From: JBNKFV01 sp050290265 | Lineage (GTDB): Bacteria > Pseudomonadota > Gammaproteobacteria > Pseudomonadales > Cellvibrionaceae | NCBI GenBank assembly: GCA_050290265.1 | Contig: JBNKHI010000026.1 | Location: forward strand, 1-47,831 | Direction: 5' to 3' | DNA: 47,831 nt | Shown: piece after piece, positions 8,554 through 16,950 of the stretch | Layout of the letters: each line of letters opens with the position of its first letter | Numbering within the stretch: the stretch's first letter is position 1 | The notes under the pieces: model-generated | Told to the model about the DNA's origin: nothing | The model's database searches: none | What the model saw: the letters and a program-made list of their open reading frames with translations, nothing else | Translations under genes and position numbers: made by a program

Positions 8554-8757
8554 ATGAACGAATCTATTTTGTTGTGGGGACTGTTGTTTGGTTCGATTGG
8601 CGTCGGGTATTTTATGTATGGCCGGCGGCGCAATAATGTTGTTATCCGGTTTACAGGCATTGCGCTAATGTTTTACCCGTATTTGTTTCAAAGCTCATGG
8701 TCGATAGTCCTGATTGGTATCGCCTTAATGTTTGTCCCAAAATTTGTAAAACTGTAA
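8554..8757 (+). CDS. Small two-helix membrane protein, function unknown
   Basis: 67 residues with two or three short hydrophobic segments: ILLWGLLFGSIGVGYFMYG, a charged GRRRNN turn, then IALMFYPYLFQ and IVLIGIALMFVP. I recognise the general pattern of small conserved inner-membrane proteins but no defined function. It begins with ATG and follows trhA by about 107 bp. The clear coding bias and hydrophobic pattern make it a likely real gene. It converges on pcaD, with a hairpin between them. Confidence 0.65.
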   Translation: MNESILLWGLLFGSIGVGYFMYGRRRNNVVIRFTGIALMFYPYLFQSSWSIVLIGIALMFVPKFVKL

Positions 8758-8765
8758 GTTTTTTT

Positions 8766-8782
8766 GCCAGGTAAAACCTGGC
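8766..8782. terminator. Hairpin between convergent genes
   Basis: GCCAGGT-AAA-ACCTGGC is a perfect 7-bp stem lying between the small membrane-protein gene and the convergent pcaD. A T7 run lies just left of it rather than right, so on neither strand is there a good U-tract after the stem. It may be a weak or Rho-assisted terminator. Confidence 0.4.
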
Positions 8783-8801
8783 GCTTTAAATGACAAAATC
8801 T

Positions 8802-9608
8802 TTACATCAAATCTGAATTGCCTGTGTGTTGTAGCAACAGTTTACTTAATTGTTTTGGATCTTCTATCGCCGGCACATGGCCTACTTGTTTTAGTATTGT
8901 GGGTGCTTTGGTGATACCAAGGTGTAGGCTTAAAGCCTGCAATACTGAGGGCGTTGTTGCGATATCGTCTTCCCCGCCAATTAAAAGCACTGGTACTTCT
9001 GTTTGGGCCGGTTTGTTAGCGTAGTTTACCCGCCCCAGCATTTCGCACAGTAGTGCATAGCTGCGACCGTCACCTTGCGCCATGGCGTGACACCAGCCAG
9101 TTGTGAGGTCTGTCTGTTGTTTGCAAATAGCAGGGCCAAACCAGCGCGGCACAATGCTTGCGGCTTGGTCTGCCAACCCTTTTTCCAAGATGGTATTTGC
9201 TCGAAGTTGCCAGGCTTCCTGCGTGCCGATAGTGGCACCGGTATTGGTCAGTGTTACCGATAAAAGTCGTTGCGCGTGATGATGCAGTAACTGCTGGCCA
9301 ATGACCCCACCAATGGATGTGCCAATAAAATGAAATTGCTGCGTACCGGCAGCATCTGCTAGAGCCAGCGCTTCCTGTGCTAAATCTTCCTGTGTGATAA
9401 GCGGTGTGTTTTCCGGCCAGCCTTCGCTATATCCGTGGCCGGGCAGATCCCAGGTTAATAGACGTAAATGGGGCAGCAGGTTCGCGAATAACTCATCCCA
9501 GATAGCTTGGTTCATACCTAGTGGGTGAGCCATCATGAGCAGCGGCTTGTGGGCATCACCTAGTAGACGGTAGTTAATAATTCGATTGTTTAGCGATAAA
9601 AACGACAT
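8802..9608 (-). CDS. pcaD: 3-oxoadipate enol-lactonase (PcaD/CatD)
   Basis: Hydrolyses beta-ketoadipate enol-lactone to 3-oxoadipate. The 268-residue alpha/beta-hydrolase has the oxyanion segment HPLGMN, the strand TWDLPGHGYSEG, a nucleophile elbow GTSIGG with S98, an acid at D214 or D215 (GGEDD), and H244 in GHVPAIEDP. It is the last gene of the catBCAIJ-pcaF-pcaD run, 31 bp after pcaF. The alpha/beta-hydrolase family is broad, so the specific substrate is assigned from context and from typical PcaD-like motif spacing. In Acinetobacter the same gene in a cat operon is called catD. Confidence 0.9.
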   Translation of the reverse strand: MSFLSLNNRIINYRLLGDAHKPLLMMAHPLGMNQAIWDELFANLLPHLRLLTWDLPGHGYSEGWPENTPLITQEDLAQEALALADAAGTQQFHFIGTSIGGVIGQQLLHHHAQRLLSVTLTNTGATIGTQEAWQLRANTILEKGLADQAASIVPRWFGPAICKQQTDLTTGWCHAMAQGDGRSYALLCEMLGRVNYANKPAQTEVPVLLIGGEDDIATTPSVLQALSLHLGITKAPTILKQVGHVPAIEDPKQLSKLLLQHTGNSDLM

Positions 9609-9639
9609 AGGTGTTCCTGTTTAAAATTTCTCTACCTGT

Positions 9640-10842
9640 TTAGACTTTTTCTATTAACAGCGCTATCCCCTGACCAACACCCACGCACATGGTACAGAGC
9701 GCCAGGCGGCCATTGCTGCGCTTTAACTGGTGTGCCGCTGTCATTGCCAGGCGTGCGCCAGACATCCCCAGCGGGTGCCCCAATGCTATTGCGCCGCCAT
9801 TGGGATTAACCCGTGGATCGTTGTCATCAATGCCGAGTTCGCGCATCACTGCCAGACCCTGGGCGGCAAAGGCTTCGTTGAGTTCGAAAAGATCAATGTC
9901 GTTTATGGTGAGGCCAAAGCGTTGCAAGAGTTTTTCTGTCGCGGGTACTGGGCCAATACCCATGATACGCGGGTCTACCCCCGCGCTCGCCATGCCCAGA
10001 ATTTTGGCCATCGGTTGTAGCTGATGAGTTTTTACGGCGGCAGCACTGGCTATCAGCATGGCTGCGGCGCCGTCATTGACGCCTGATGCATTGCCTGCTG
10101 TCACGCTGCCGCCATTGCGGAACGGGGTAGGTAAGGCGGCCAGCTTTTCCAAACTGGTTGCGCGCAGGTGTTCGTCAGTATCGAACATTAACGGCTCTTG
10201 TTTACGTCGGGGCACGGGCACGGGGGTAATTTCTTCGGCGAAAATGCCTTGCGCCTGTGCCTGTGATGCTTTGGTTTGTGACGCCAGCGCGAAGCGGTCT
10301 TGATCGGCTCGTGAAATATTAAATTGTTCCGCTACGTTTTCTGCGGTTTCCGGCATGGCGTCAACGCCGTACTGCTGTTTCATGAGCGGATTGACAAAGC
10401 GCCAGCCAATGGTGGTGTCTTCAATTTGTTGGTTGCGTGAAAAAGCACTGTCGGCTTTACCCATCACGTAAGGGGCACGCGACATGGATTCAACACCGCC
10501 GGCTAACACCAAATCCATTTCGCCGGCGCGAATTGCGCGAAACGCTGTACCCAGCGCATCCATTCCCGAACCGCACAGACGGTTAATAGTTGTGCCGGGA
10601 ACCGATGTTGGTAGGCCTGCCAAGAGCGCGGCCATGCGCGCGACATTACGATTGTCTTCGCCGGCTTGATTGGCGCAGCCCATAATGACTTCATCGATTG
10701 CAGCAGGGTTCAGCGCAGGTGCCTGCGCGAGAACGCTTTTAAAAATATGTGCAGCTAAGTCGTCCGGGCGCACGCTGGCGAGTGTGCCACCAAAACGGCC
10801 GATGGCAGAGCGTCGCGGGTGGCAAATAAATACGTCAGTCAT
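9640..10842 (-). CDS. pcaF: 3-oxoadipyl-CoA thiolase (PcaF/CatF)
   Basis: Cleaves 3-oxoadipyl-CoA with CoA to succinyl-CoA and acetyl-CoA, the last step of the beta-ketoadipate pathway. The 400-residue thiolase has nucleophile C90 in NRLCGSGMDAL, H356 in GHPLGMSGARL and C386 in CTMCVGVGQG. The N-terminal VFICHPRRSAIGRFGGTL is typical of the PcaF subgroup rather than of biosynthetic acetyl-CoA thiolases. It lies between catJ and pcaD in the same orientation. Confidence 0.94.
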   Translation of the reverse strand: MTDVFICHPRRSAIGRFGGTLASVRPDDLAAHIFKSVLAQAPALNPAAIDEVIMGCANQAGEDNRNVARMAALLAGLPTSVPGTTINRLCGSGMDALGTAFRAIRAGEMDLVLAGGVESMSRAPYVMGKADSAFSRNQQIEDTTIGWRFVNPLMKQQYGVDAMPETAENVAEQFNISRADQDRFALASQTKASQAQAQGIFAEEITPVPVPRRKQEPLMFDTDEHLRATSLEKLAALPTPFRNGGSVTAGNASGVNDGAAAMLIASAAAVKTHQLQPMAKILGMASAGVDPRIMGIGPVPATEKLLQRFGLTINDIDLFELNEAFAAQGLAVMRELGIDDNDPRVNPNGGAIALGHPLGMSGARLAMTAAHQLKRSNGRLALCTMCVGVGQGIALLIEKV

Positions 10843-10865
10843 AAATTACCTTAGTGTCAACAGGC

Positions 10866-11642
10866 CTAGTGTTGGGCTGTGTGGTGCGCATGGGTGCGCG
10901 CCTTTAAGTCGCGTAATACCGTTAGTTCTTGTGCACTGGGTGCCGGTGTGGTTTCCAATACGTCGGCAAATTGAATATCCCACCCAGTGGCTTCTACCAC
11001 TTGTTCGCGAGAAACATTCGGGTGTAGGGAAGTTACCGTTAGCTCTTTGGTATCTGGGTGTGGCTTCAAAATACAAAGGTCGGTAATCACCAGCGTTGGT
11101 CCACGGCCAATATTGGGTACGTTCTCGCGTGCTTTACCATCACGGCCAAACCCGGCGGTCGTGATAAAGTCTACGTCTTTTACGAAAGTGCGCTTGGAAT
11201 GCTTTACGGTGATAAACACTTCTTTAGCATTGGTTGCAATTTCGGGTGCGCCACCGCCGCCAGGCAGCCGCACTTTCGGTTCACGATAATCTCCGATCAG
11301 AGTGGTGTTTAAATTCGCGTAACGATCTATTTGTGCTGTGCCTAAAAAACCTACGCTGATATGGCCACCCTGCAACCAGTAACGAAACATCTCTGGCACC
11401 GATACGGTGGTTAATGCCGATTGACACAGCTCACCGTCGCCAATCGATAACGGTAGGATATTGGGTTTGGTTTGTAACGTGCCTGATTCATAGATCAAGG
11501 TAATGTCGGGAGCGTGTGTCAGCCGCGCAAGGTTGGCGGCTTCACTGGGCAGGCCAATGCCGACGAAACAGGTCATGTCATTACGCAGTGCTCTGGCAGC
11601 AGTGATGCTCATCATTTCTGCGGAGGTAAATTCAATGCTCAT
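10866..11642 (-). CDS. catJ: 3-oxoadipate CoA-transferase subunit B (CatJ/PcaJ type)
   Basis: Beta subunit of the enzyme that moves CoA from succinyl-CoA to 3-oxoadipate. The 258 residues include the catalytic glutamate E52 in LIYESG, and VRLPGGGGAPEI. I chose the ATG at 11642 because it has a strong AAAGGAG site and starts one base after the catI stop; the open frame runs 20 codons further into catI. Both subunits are longer than the roughly 230/213-residue PcaI/PcaJ of P. putida. They resemble the larger CatI/CatJ type described from Pseudomonas strain B13. Confidence 0.9.
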   Translation of the reverse strand: MSIEFTSAEMMSITAARALRNDMTCFVGIGLPSEAANLARLTHAPDITLIYESGTLQTKPNILPLSIGDGELCQSALTTVSVPEMFRYWLQGGHISVGFLGTAQIDRYANLNTTLIGDYREPKVRLPGGGGAPEIATNAKEVFITVKHSKRTFVKDVDFITTAGFGRDGKARENVPNIGRGPTLVITDLCILKPHPDTKELTVTSLHPNVSREQVVEATGWDIQFADVLETTPAPSAQELTVLRDLKARTHAHHTAQH

Positions 11643-11643
11643 T

Positions 11644-12504
11644 TTATTCCGCTCCTTTGTTTGAGTCTGACTCGACTGTTGATCCAGATTCGCTTGTTGC
11701 ACCGTTTAATACATTTTCATTGATCCAGTTTTGAAAGCTGGCGCGATCGCGGGCGATGCCGTCCCATTCCAAATAAAATGCATTGTTACGTTCGTAGTAA
11801 CCGAGTGCGTAAGAAGGACTTGCACCTTTTGGCGCTACGGCGATGGCTGTGATGGCCCAGGCAGGAATCACGCAGGCGTTCATATCGGCCTGAAGATCAT
11901 CGACAATTTCTTCCACGGTAATAATGCTGCGCTTAGCTGCCAGTACGGCTTCTTTTTGTACGCCAACAATGCCTTGTATCAATACATTACCCTGGCGGTC
12001 GGCGCGCTGTGCATGAACAACGGTAACGTCGGGTCGAATGGATGGCACGGCGGCAAGTCGCTCATCGGTAAAGGGGCAGTGAATAAATTTAATCTGGTCA
12101 TTCACTTTCGGCAGGTCACTGCCAACATAGCCTCGTAACACAGCCAGTGGCAGTCCCGCTGCTCCAGCTTCATAGGCGCAGGCCATAGCCGCGTGACTGT
12201 GTTCCAGCAACTCAAGGTTATTAGGCCAGTGGTTTTCAACCGCATCGCGCAGCCGATGTAGAGAACCAACACCGGGGTTACCACCCCAGGAAAATATCAG
12301 TTTTTTGGCGCAACCGGCGCCGATTAACTGGTCATAAATCAGATCCGGGGTCATGCGGATTAGCGTGAGGTCACGTTTTTGCTGGCGAATGATTTCGTGT
12401 CCAGCGGCAAACGGAATAAGGTGCGTAAAACCTTCCATTGCGACGGTATCACCGTCGTGAATGAATTGAGTTACTGCCTCTGCTAGAGAGACAAACATGG
12501 CCAT
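11644..12504 (-). CDS. catI: 3-oxoadipate CoA-transferase subunit A (CatI/PcaI type)
   Basis: Alpha subunit of the heteromeric CoA-transferase. The 286 residues carry the family-I motifs GDTVAMEGFTHLIPFAAGHEI near the start and FSWGGNPGVGSLHRLRDAVE around residue 90. Its C-terminus, which contains a Glu/Ser-rich tail, ends one base before the catJ start, implying tight coupling. Glutaconate CoA-transferase is a related family, but the position between catA and pcaF makes 3-oxoadipate the likely substrate. Confidence 0.9.
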   Translation of the reverse strand: MAMFVSLAEAVTQFIHDGDTVAMEGFTHLIPFAAGHEIIRQQKRDLTLIRMTPDLIYDQLIGAGCAKKLIFSWGGNPGVGSLHRLRDAVENHWPNNLELLEHSHAAMACAYEAGAAGLPLAVLRGYVGSDLPKVNDQIKFIHCPFTDERLAAVPSIRPDVTVVHAQRADRQGNVLIQGIVGVQKEAVLAAKRSIITVEEIVDDLQADMNACVIPAWAITAIAVAPKGASPSYALGYYERNNAFYLEWDGIARDRASFQNWINENVLNGATSESGSTVESDSNKGAE

Positions 12505-12542
12505 CAGGCATCTCCTGTAAAGATTTGGTTATCGCAAAGCAT

Positions 12543-12578
12543 ACTTGCCCCGGCCGCCATATACGGCCTGAGGCAAGT
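12543..12578. other. Two-part hairpin between catA and catI
   Basis: ACTTGCC (12543-12549) pairs with GGCAAGT (12572-12578), and inside it GGCCG (12552-12556) pairs with CGGCC (12564-12568). No U-run follows on the minus strand. It sits in the 83-bp gap just after the catA stop. It may protect the upstream catBCA message or reduce read-through into catIJ. Confidence 0.5.
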
Positions 12579-12587
12579 GTGGTGTTA

Positions 12588-13517
12588 CTAGCTTTCTAAA
12601 GCGCGCAAACGGGCGTGGCGTTGTTGCTCTTCTTCAGAGGAGGCTGGTAATAGTTTGATATCGAAAACAACTTTTTTGAAAGGTGTTGGTACGTCGTATT
12701 GGCTGTATTGACCTGGCTCTGTCACTGTATTTGCGGGGACAACCAAATCTTCCTTGGTGGCAAACGCAAAGTCATCGTAAGTGTACTCATCGCCTGCTAA
12801 ATTAATTTGTGTGGTCAGGTGTGTATATCCTGGCTTGGACACAAAAAAGTGGATGTGTGCAGGGCGTCGACCATGGCGACCTAATAGTTTCAGAACTTCG
12901 TTAGTGGAACCCTCTGGTGGTACGGCATAACCACTGGGAATAATACTTCGTGCGGTATAACGGCCTTCTGCATCGGTTTTAATACGGCGACGCAGGTTGT
13001 ACTCACTTTGTGTCGGATCAAAATAAGAGTAAGCGCCTTTGATATCGGCATGCCAAATGTCGACGACAGCGTTGGCGATAGGATTACCTTGCTCATCGGT
13101 AACCTGTCCGGTCAAGAGCATGGTTTCACCACCACTTTTGCCGTCATCCATACGCGCAAAGCCTTCGCTGAGGGGCGCGCCGGCAACATACAGTGGGCCT
13201 TCAATAGTACGAGGCGTGCCGCCATCGCGGCCGGCCTGTGCATCTTCAATATCCATTCGAATATCTAAATAGCGGTCCATACCTAAACCGGGTGCCAATA
13301 ATGCGGCTTCACCATTCTGACCGAGTCGATTGAAGTAATAGACTGCGCTCCAGAATTCTTCAGGTGTAATATCCAAATCTTCTACAGCTTGAAAAATGTC
13401 GTGAACAATTCGGTGAACGATGGTTTTTACCCTCGGGTTGCCTTCGGCTTTGTCGAGCCCGGCGACACGATTGAGTAATTCTTTCACTTCGTCGGTATGC
13501 ATGGTTTTTACGGTCAT
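12588..13517 (-). CDS. catA: Catechol 1,2-dioxygenase CatA
   Basis: Intradiol ring cleavage of catechol to cis,cis-muconate with non-heme Fe(III). The 309 residues include an N-terminal helical linker domain of about 100 residues and the catalytic beta-sandwich. The four iron ligands are visible as Y163 (KGAYSYFD), Y197 (PSGYAVPP), H221 and H223 (RRPAHIHFF), spaced as in Acinetobacter CatA. It lies between catC and catI. It should receive the catechol produced by the iac enzymes encoded 4 kb away. Confidence 0.96.
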   Translation of the reverse strand: MTVKTMHTDEVKELLNRVAGLDKAEGNPRVKTIVHRIVHDIFQAVEDLDITPEEFWSAVYYFNRLGQNGEAALLAPGLGMDRYLDIRMDIEDAQAGRDGGTPRTIEGPLYVAGAPLSEGFARMDDGKSGGETMLLTGQVTDEQGNPIANAVVDIWHADIKGAYSYFDPTQSEYNLRRRIKTDAEGRYTARSIIPSGYAVPPEGSTNEVLKLLGRHGRRPAHIHFFVSKPGYTHLTTQINLAGDEYTYDDFAFATKEDLVVPANTVTEPGQYSQYDVPTPFKKVVFDIKLLPASSEEEQQRHARLRALES

Positions 13518-13597
13518 GATGTTGGTCCTCGTTGAAATAGAGTGTGATTATTTTTATCAAGTCGTTACTGCGGTCTTACGGAATACAATATGCGTTA

Positions 13598-13888
13598 TTA
13601 ACGGTCATCTTCATGAATGGCTGACGGATGACGACATAACGGTGCAACCGAAATTTCCATAAATGGAAACAATGGCAAGTTGCTTAAAATATTGTGCAGT
13701 TCTGTGTTGTCTTCCACATCAAAAATACTGACGTTGGCATATTGCCCACTGACTCGCCAGATATGACGCCACTTGCCTTCACGCTGCAGGTCTTGCGAAT
13801 ACGCTTTTTCTTTTGCCAGCAGTTCAGTGGTGTCTTCTGGCGAAAGTGATGTCGGTAGTTTTACGATCATTTCAACTTTGAATAGCAT
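13598..13888 (-). CDS. catC: Muconolactone delta-isomerase CatC
   Basis: Isomerises muconolactone to 3-oxoadipate enol-lactone. The 96-residue protein has the family pattern MLFKVEMIVKLP at the start, KEKAYSQDLQREGKWRHIWR in the middle and LPLFPFMEISVAPLCRHPS near the end. It lies 57 bp after catB and 80 bp before catA. Its length is exactly that expected for the family. Confidence 0.96.
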   Translation of the reverse strand: MLFKVEMIVKLPTSLSPEDTTELLAKEKAYSQDLQREGKWRHIWRVSGQYANVSIFDVEDNTELHNILSNLPLFPFMEISVAPLCRHPSAIHEDDR

Positions 13889-13945
13889 GCGTGCTCCTTT
13901 TGATGTCCGTGGTCTTAGGTCGACGATAGTTCTCTGCGCTGACCT

Positions 13946-15064
13946 TTATTTGCGTCGATAGAAAGCAAGTTTGTCTTCGTCAATGGTCATACCCAGCCCC
14001 GGCCCATCCGGTAGGTCCGCGCCATTGTTATGAAAGTTAATCGGCTTCTCGACAATATCGTCTTTCAATAACAGTGGGCCAAACATTTCAGTTCCCCAAT
14101 GTAGTGTTTCTAGGGTAGACCATGCGTGCAGAGAGGCAGCAGAGCCGATAGTGCCCTCCAGCAACGTACCGCCGTACAGTCCAAGACCTGCGGCAGAGGA
14201 CACCGTAGCAAGCTTCAGGGCCTGTATCGGGCCGCCAGCTTTGGCAATTTTTAAGGCGATAGCACCGGTAAAGCCTGCGCTGGCGAGTTTGAGTCCGTCG
14301 GTCGCGTCGGCAATAGATTCGTCTGCCAGCAATGGCACGTGGAATTTCTGTGACAATCGCACCAGCGCAGCGAAGTCCTTCATCGGTGTGGGTTGCTCAA
14401 TCAGGTCGATATTCGCTGCTTGCAGCTCCGCGATACCTTTTGCTGCGGTTGATTCATCCCAGGCCTGATTCACGTCAACACGAATGCTGGCACTGTCACC
14501 TACGGCCGCTTTAATAGCAGCAACGTGACGAACGTCTTCCATTAAGGGTTTCGCGCCAATTTTCAGTTTGAAATCACAATGGCGTTTGGTGCTGATCAAC
14601 TGCTGCGCTTCTTCGATATCGCGATTCGTATCGCCACTGGCAAGTGTCCATAGCACCGGTATGTGTTGGTGTATTGCACCACCCAGTAACTCAGCGACGG
14701 TACAATTCAGGTGTTTGCCACGCAGGTCGAGTAAGGCGGTTTCTATGGCAGACTTGGCGAGTGTATTGCCGCGCAGTGTTTTATTAAGTTTTGCTGTTAT
14801 TGCGTTAAGGTTATTTACGGGGAGCCCTTTGAGTAATGGCGCAAAGTAAGTATCGATATTGGTTTTGATACTTTCAGGGCTTTCTGGGCCGTAAGCCAGG
14901 CCGCCAATTGTGGTAGCTTCCCCTAAACCTTCTAAACTATTGGAATCTTTGATGCGCACAATAACCATGGTTTGTACGCCCATTGTTGTCATCGACAGTT
15001 TGTGAGGACGAATAGTGGGTATATCGACTAGGATAGTTTCGATAGATTGAATGGTCGGGTGCAT
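13946..15064 (-). CDS. catB: Muconate cycloisomerase CatB
   Basis: Cycloisomerises cis,cis-muconate to (+)-muconolactone with Mn2+ or Mg2+. The 372-residue enolase-superfamily protein shows K166 and K168 (KLKIG), metal ligands D197 (VDVNQ), E223 (IEQP) and D248 (ADES), and the second base K272 (ALKIAKAGG). All are one position off the P. putida enzyme numbering. It is the first gene of the catabolic operon, and its start faces catR across a 100-bp divergent control region. Confidence 0.96.
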   Translation of the reverse strand: MHPTIQSIETILVDIPTIRPHKLSMTTMGVQTMVIVRIKDSNSLEGLGEATTIGGLAYGPESPESIKTNIDTYFAPLLKGLPVNNLNAITAKLNKTLRGNTLAKSAIETALLDLRGKHLNCTVAELLGGAIHQHIPVLWTLASGDTNRDIEEAQQLISTKRHCDFKLKIGAKPLMEDVRHVAAIKAAVGDSASIRVDVNQAWDESTAAKGIAELQAANIDLIEQPTPMKDFAALVRLSQKFHVPLLADESIADATDGLKLASAGFTGAIALKIAKAGGPIQALKLATVSSAAGLGLYGGTLLEGTIGSAASLHAWSTLETLHWGTEMFGPLLLKDDIVEKPINFHNNGADLPDGPGLGMTIDEDKLAFYRRK

Positions 15065-15114
15065 GTAGGATCCTGATAGTGAATTATCGTTACAGACAAC
15101 ATATGAGCTTTTAT

Positions 15115-15141
15115 CTACTTGAACAAATATTGTTTAAGTAG
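15115..15141. promoter_or_regulatory. Palindromic candidate CatR operator between catB and catR
   Basis: CTACTTGAACAA, three bases ATA, then TTGTTTAAGTAG form a 27-bp inverted repeat with a single mismatch in 12 positions. It ends 13 bases before the catR Shine-Dalgarno site. On the catB side it would lie at about -39 to -65 relative to a start predicted from the -10-like GATAAT at 15083-15088. That position fits a LysR-type activator that also represses its own gene. The regulator is assigned by proximity only. Confidence 0.6.
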
Positions 15142-15164
15142 TGATCAATACCTTGGAGGTATGG

Positions 15165-16049
15165 GTGGAATTAAGGCACTTGCGTTATTTCTGTGTGGTT
15201 GCCAGTGAGTTGAACCTCACGCGGGCTGCAGAAAAATTACATATCGCACAGCCGCCGCTGACTCGGCAGATTAAACAACTGGAGGAGGAGATAGGTGCCC
15301 AGCTGTTTGTGCGTAAACCCAGGGGGCTGGAACTCACAGAAGCAGGTCAGTATTTTTTGGCAAAGGCCAAATTAATACTCGACAAAGTCAGTGCGACAGT
15401 CGAAGACACCCGACGTATTGCCAAACACGGTAAGGCAGTCTTCTCCATTGGCTTTGTGCCGTCGGTTTTTCATGGAGAGCTGCCGCAGATGGTAAGACGT
15501 TTGCGGAAAAATAAAAATCTGGAAATCGTGTTGCAGGATTTGAAAACCCGGGAGCAGGTCGATGCGCTAAAAAGCGGAAAAATCGATATTGGTTTTGGCC
15601 GGTTGTTTATTGATGACCCGGACGTTGATCAAGAGCTGTTATACAACGAGCCTCTGTTGGCGGCGTTACCCGCCGCGCATCCGTTAACACGCAAATCCTT
15701 ATCTATGCAGGCGTTGTCGGCGCTACCCCTGATTAGTTTTCCAGCGGGTAACGGACCCAATTTTTCAGACATTGTGCTGGGGTTGTTTTATCAGCGCGGT
15801 CTCAGTGTGAATGTCATTCAGCAAGTTAATGATGTGCAAACGGCATTGTCGTTGGTGGCGTCAGACATGGGTTTTACGTTGGTGCCGGAGCGAGTCAGAC
15901 GCTTGCATAGTGAAGGGATAGAGTATGTAGCACTGGAGGATGGCAGTATTTCTACCCCGGTTATTGCCTCGCGCCGCCGCGGTGAAGAACCTAACTCGAT
16001 AATGCGGCTGGCAAATACTATTTTGGCTGAGCTTGTGGGTGCGCGATAG
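15165..16049 (+). CDS. catR: LysR-type transcriptional regulator CatR
   Basis: A 294-residue LysR-family regulator, probably an activator of catBCAIJ-pcaFD responding to cis,cis-muconate. The N-terminal winged helix is typical (ELRHLRYFCVVASELNLTRA, AQPPLTRQIKQLEEEIG), followed by the periplasmic-binding-protein-like effector domain from about residue 90. I chose the GTG at 15165 because GGAGG lies five bases before it and the protein then starts (M)ELRHLRYF, like CatR and BenM. The upstream GTG at 15141 overlaps the palindrome. The effector is inferred from context. Confidence 0.9.
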   Translation: MELRHLRYFCVVASELNLTRAAEKLHIAQPPLTRQIKQLEEEIGAQLFVRKPRGLELTEAGQYFLAKAKLILDKVSATVEDTRRIAKHGKAVFSIGFVPSVFHGELPQMVRRLRKNKNLEIVLQDLKTREQVDALKSGKIDIGFGRLFIDDPDVDQELLYNEPLLAALPAAHPLTRKSLSMQALSALPLISFPAGNGPNFSDIVLGLFYQRGLSVNVIQQVNDVQTALSLVASDMGFTLVPERVRRLHSEGIEYVALEDGSISTPVIASRRRGEEPNSIMRLANTILAELVGAR

Positions 16050-16178
16050 ATTTCGAATTGATTGGCCGATTACAGGTGGTGATAATCTATGGAAGTCATA
16101 AAGTTGATGGATCTACTATGATGCCTTGCTCTGTTTTTTCTAGCGCCATTAAAGGGCGCTCTAATGTTTAGGTGATGA

Positions 16179-16922
16179 GTGAACGCTAGGATTTTAATTG
16201 TCGTTATGGTCATTTTTTTTGCTTCCTGTTCCAGTAATAAGCCTGCAGGATCAGGGATTATTCGAGGTGGCTACTCCGATAAAAAAATTGATGATGGTAT
16301 TTATGAAATTGTAGTTGAGGGAGTCGGTGGCATATGGAACTCAGAAAAAGGCATGCAGAAAACTTGGGAATCCAGGGCTGGAGCTTTATGTGCTGATAGC
16401 GAATATGACCTTATTTCGGTTTCGAATAGCAGTAGAGTTGAATCGGGTATCGGTTTGACTTTCCTTGGTGGGGCAGCGCTTCCCTACCAAGAAAATATCT
16501 CAATACCTGTTAAAAAAGGGTATGTTCGGTGTAAAAACTCAGTGCATACATTAATTGAGGCTAAAGACATACTTGATTCCAAGTACCTGGTTGTTAAAGA
16601 CAGAAAGGTTTCACGAGTACCGAATAATTGTCCGTTATCGAAAACTGAGCCTAAAGAAAAAATAAACTCATCTGCTAATGCGTATTTTGAAAATAAGCAA
16701 TACGAACTGGCATTCTCATGTTTTTACCAAAGTGCAAGTTATGGGTACAAAATAAGCGATGGTAATTCTGAAGCGCAGTATAAAGTTGGGTTTATGTTTG
16801 AACATGGTCTTGGAGTTGAGAAAGACATAGACAGGGCAAAGCAATGGTATAGAAAAGCCGTATTGAACGGCAGTCCTACAGCTAGCGACAAGCTCAATCA
16901 GCTTAATAATGAAAGTCCCTAA
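16179..16922 (+). CDS. Lipoprotein with C-terminal Sel1-like repeat, function unknown
   Basis: 247 residues. A signal peptide ends in the lipobox FFASC (Cys17), so it should be lipid-anchored in the envelope. The middle (GIYEIVVEGVGG ... WESRAGALCADSEYD) resembles small lipoprotein domains with an RA..C....Y pattern. From about residue 165 there is a TPR-like helix pair followed by one Sel1 repeat (SEAQYKVGFMFEHGLGVEKD, then AKQWYRKA). The GTG at 16179 is the only start that gives a usable signal peptide; the nearby ATG at 16175 stops after four codons. The gene is AT-richer than its neighbours by eye and is unrelated to the catabolic genes on both sides, which may indicate later insertion. 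Confidence 0.7.
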   Translation: MNARILIVVMVIFFASCSSNKPAGSGIIRGGYSDKKIDDGIYEIVVEGVGGIWNSEKGMQKTWESRAGALCADSEYDLISVSNSSRVESGIGLTFLGGAALPYQENISIPVKKGYVRCKNSVHTLIEAKDILDSKYLVVKDRKVSRVPNNCPLSKTEPKEKINSSANAYFENKQYELAFSCFYQSASYGYKISDGNSEAQYKVGFMFEHGLGVEKDIDRAKQWYRKAVLNGSPTASDKLNQLNNESP

Positions 16923-16950
16923 CAAAAGGCTGTAATTCGTTACCTTTTGT
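16922..16950. other. Hairpin with TTCG loop after the lipoprotein gene
   Basis: Starting at the stop codon, ACAAAAG pairs with CTTTTGT and inside it GTAA-TTCG-TTAC forms a tetraloop hairpin, leaving a three-base bulge. No T-run follows. It may be a 3'-end stabilising structure or a weak terminator. Confidence 0.4.

Noticed and set aside
10670..11086. 138-aa plus-strand frame spanning pcaF and catJ
   Set aside because: Antisense to two well-supported genes and without coding character.
16175..16189. ATG at 16175 as start of the lipoprotein gene
   Set aside because: It is out of frame and stops after four codons; the GTG at 16179 gives the signal peptide.
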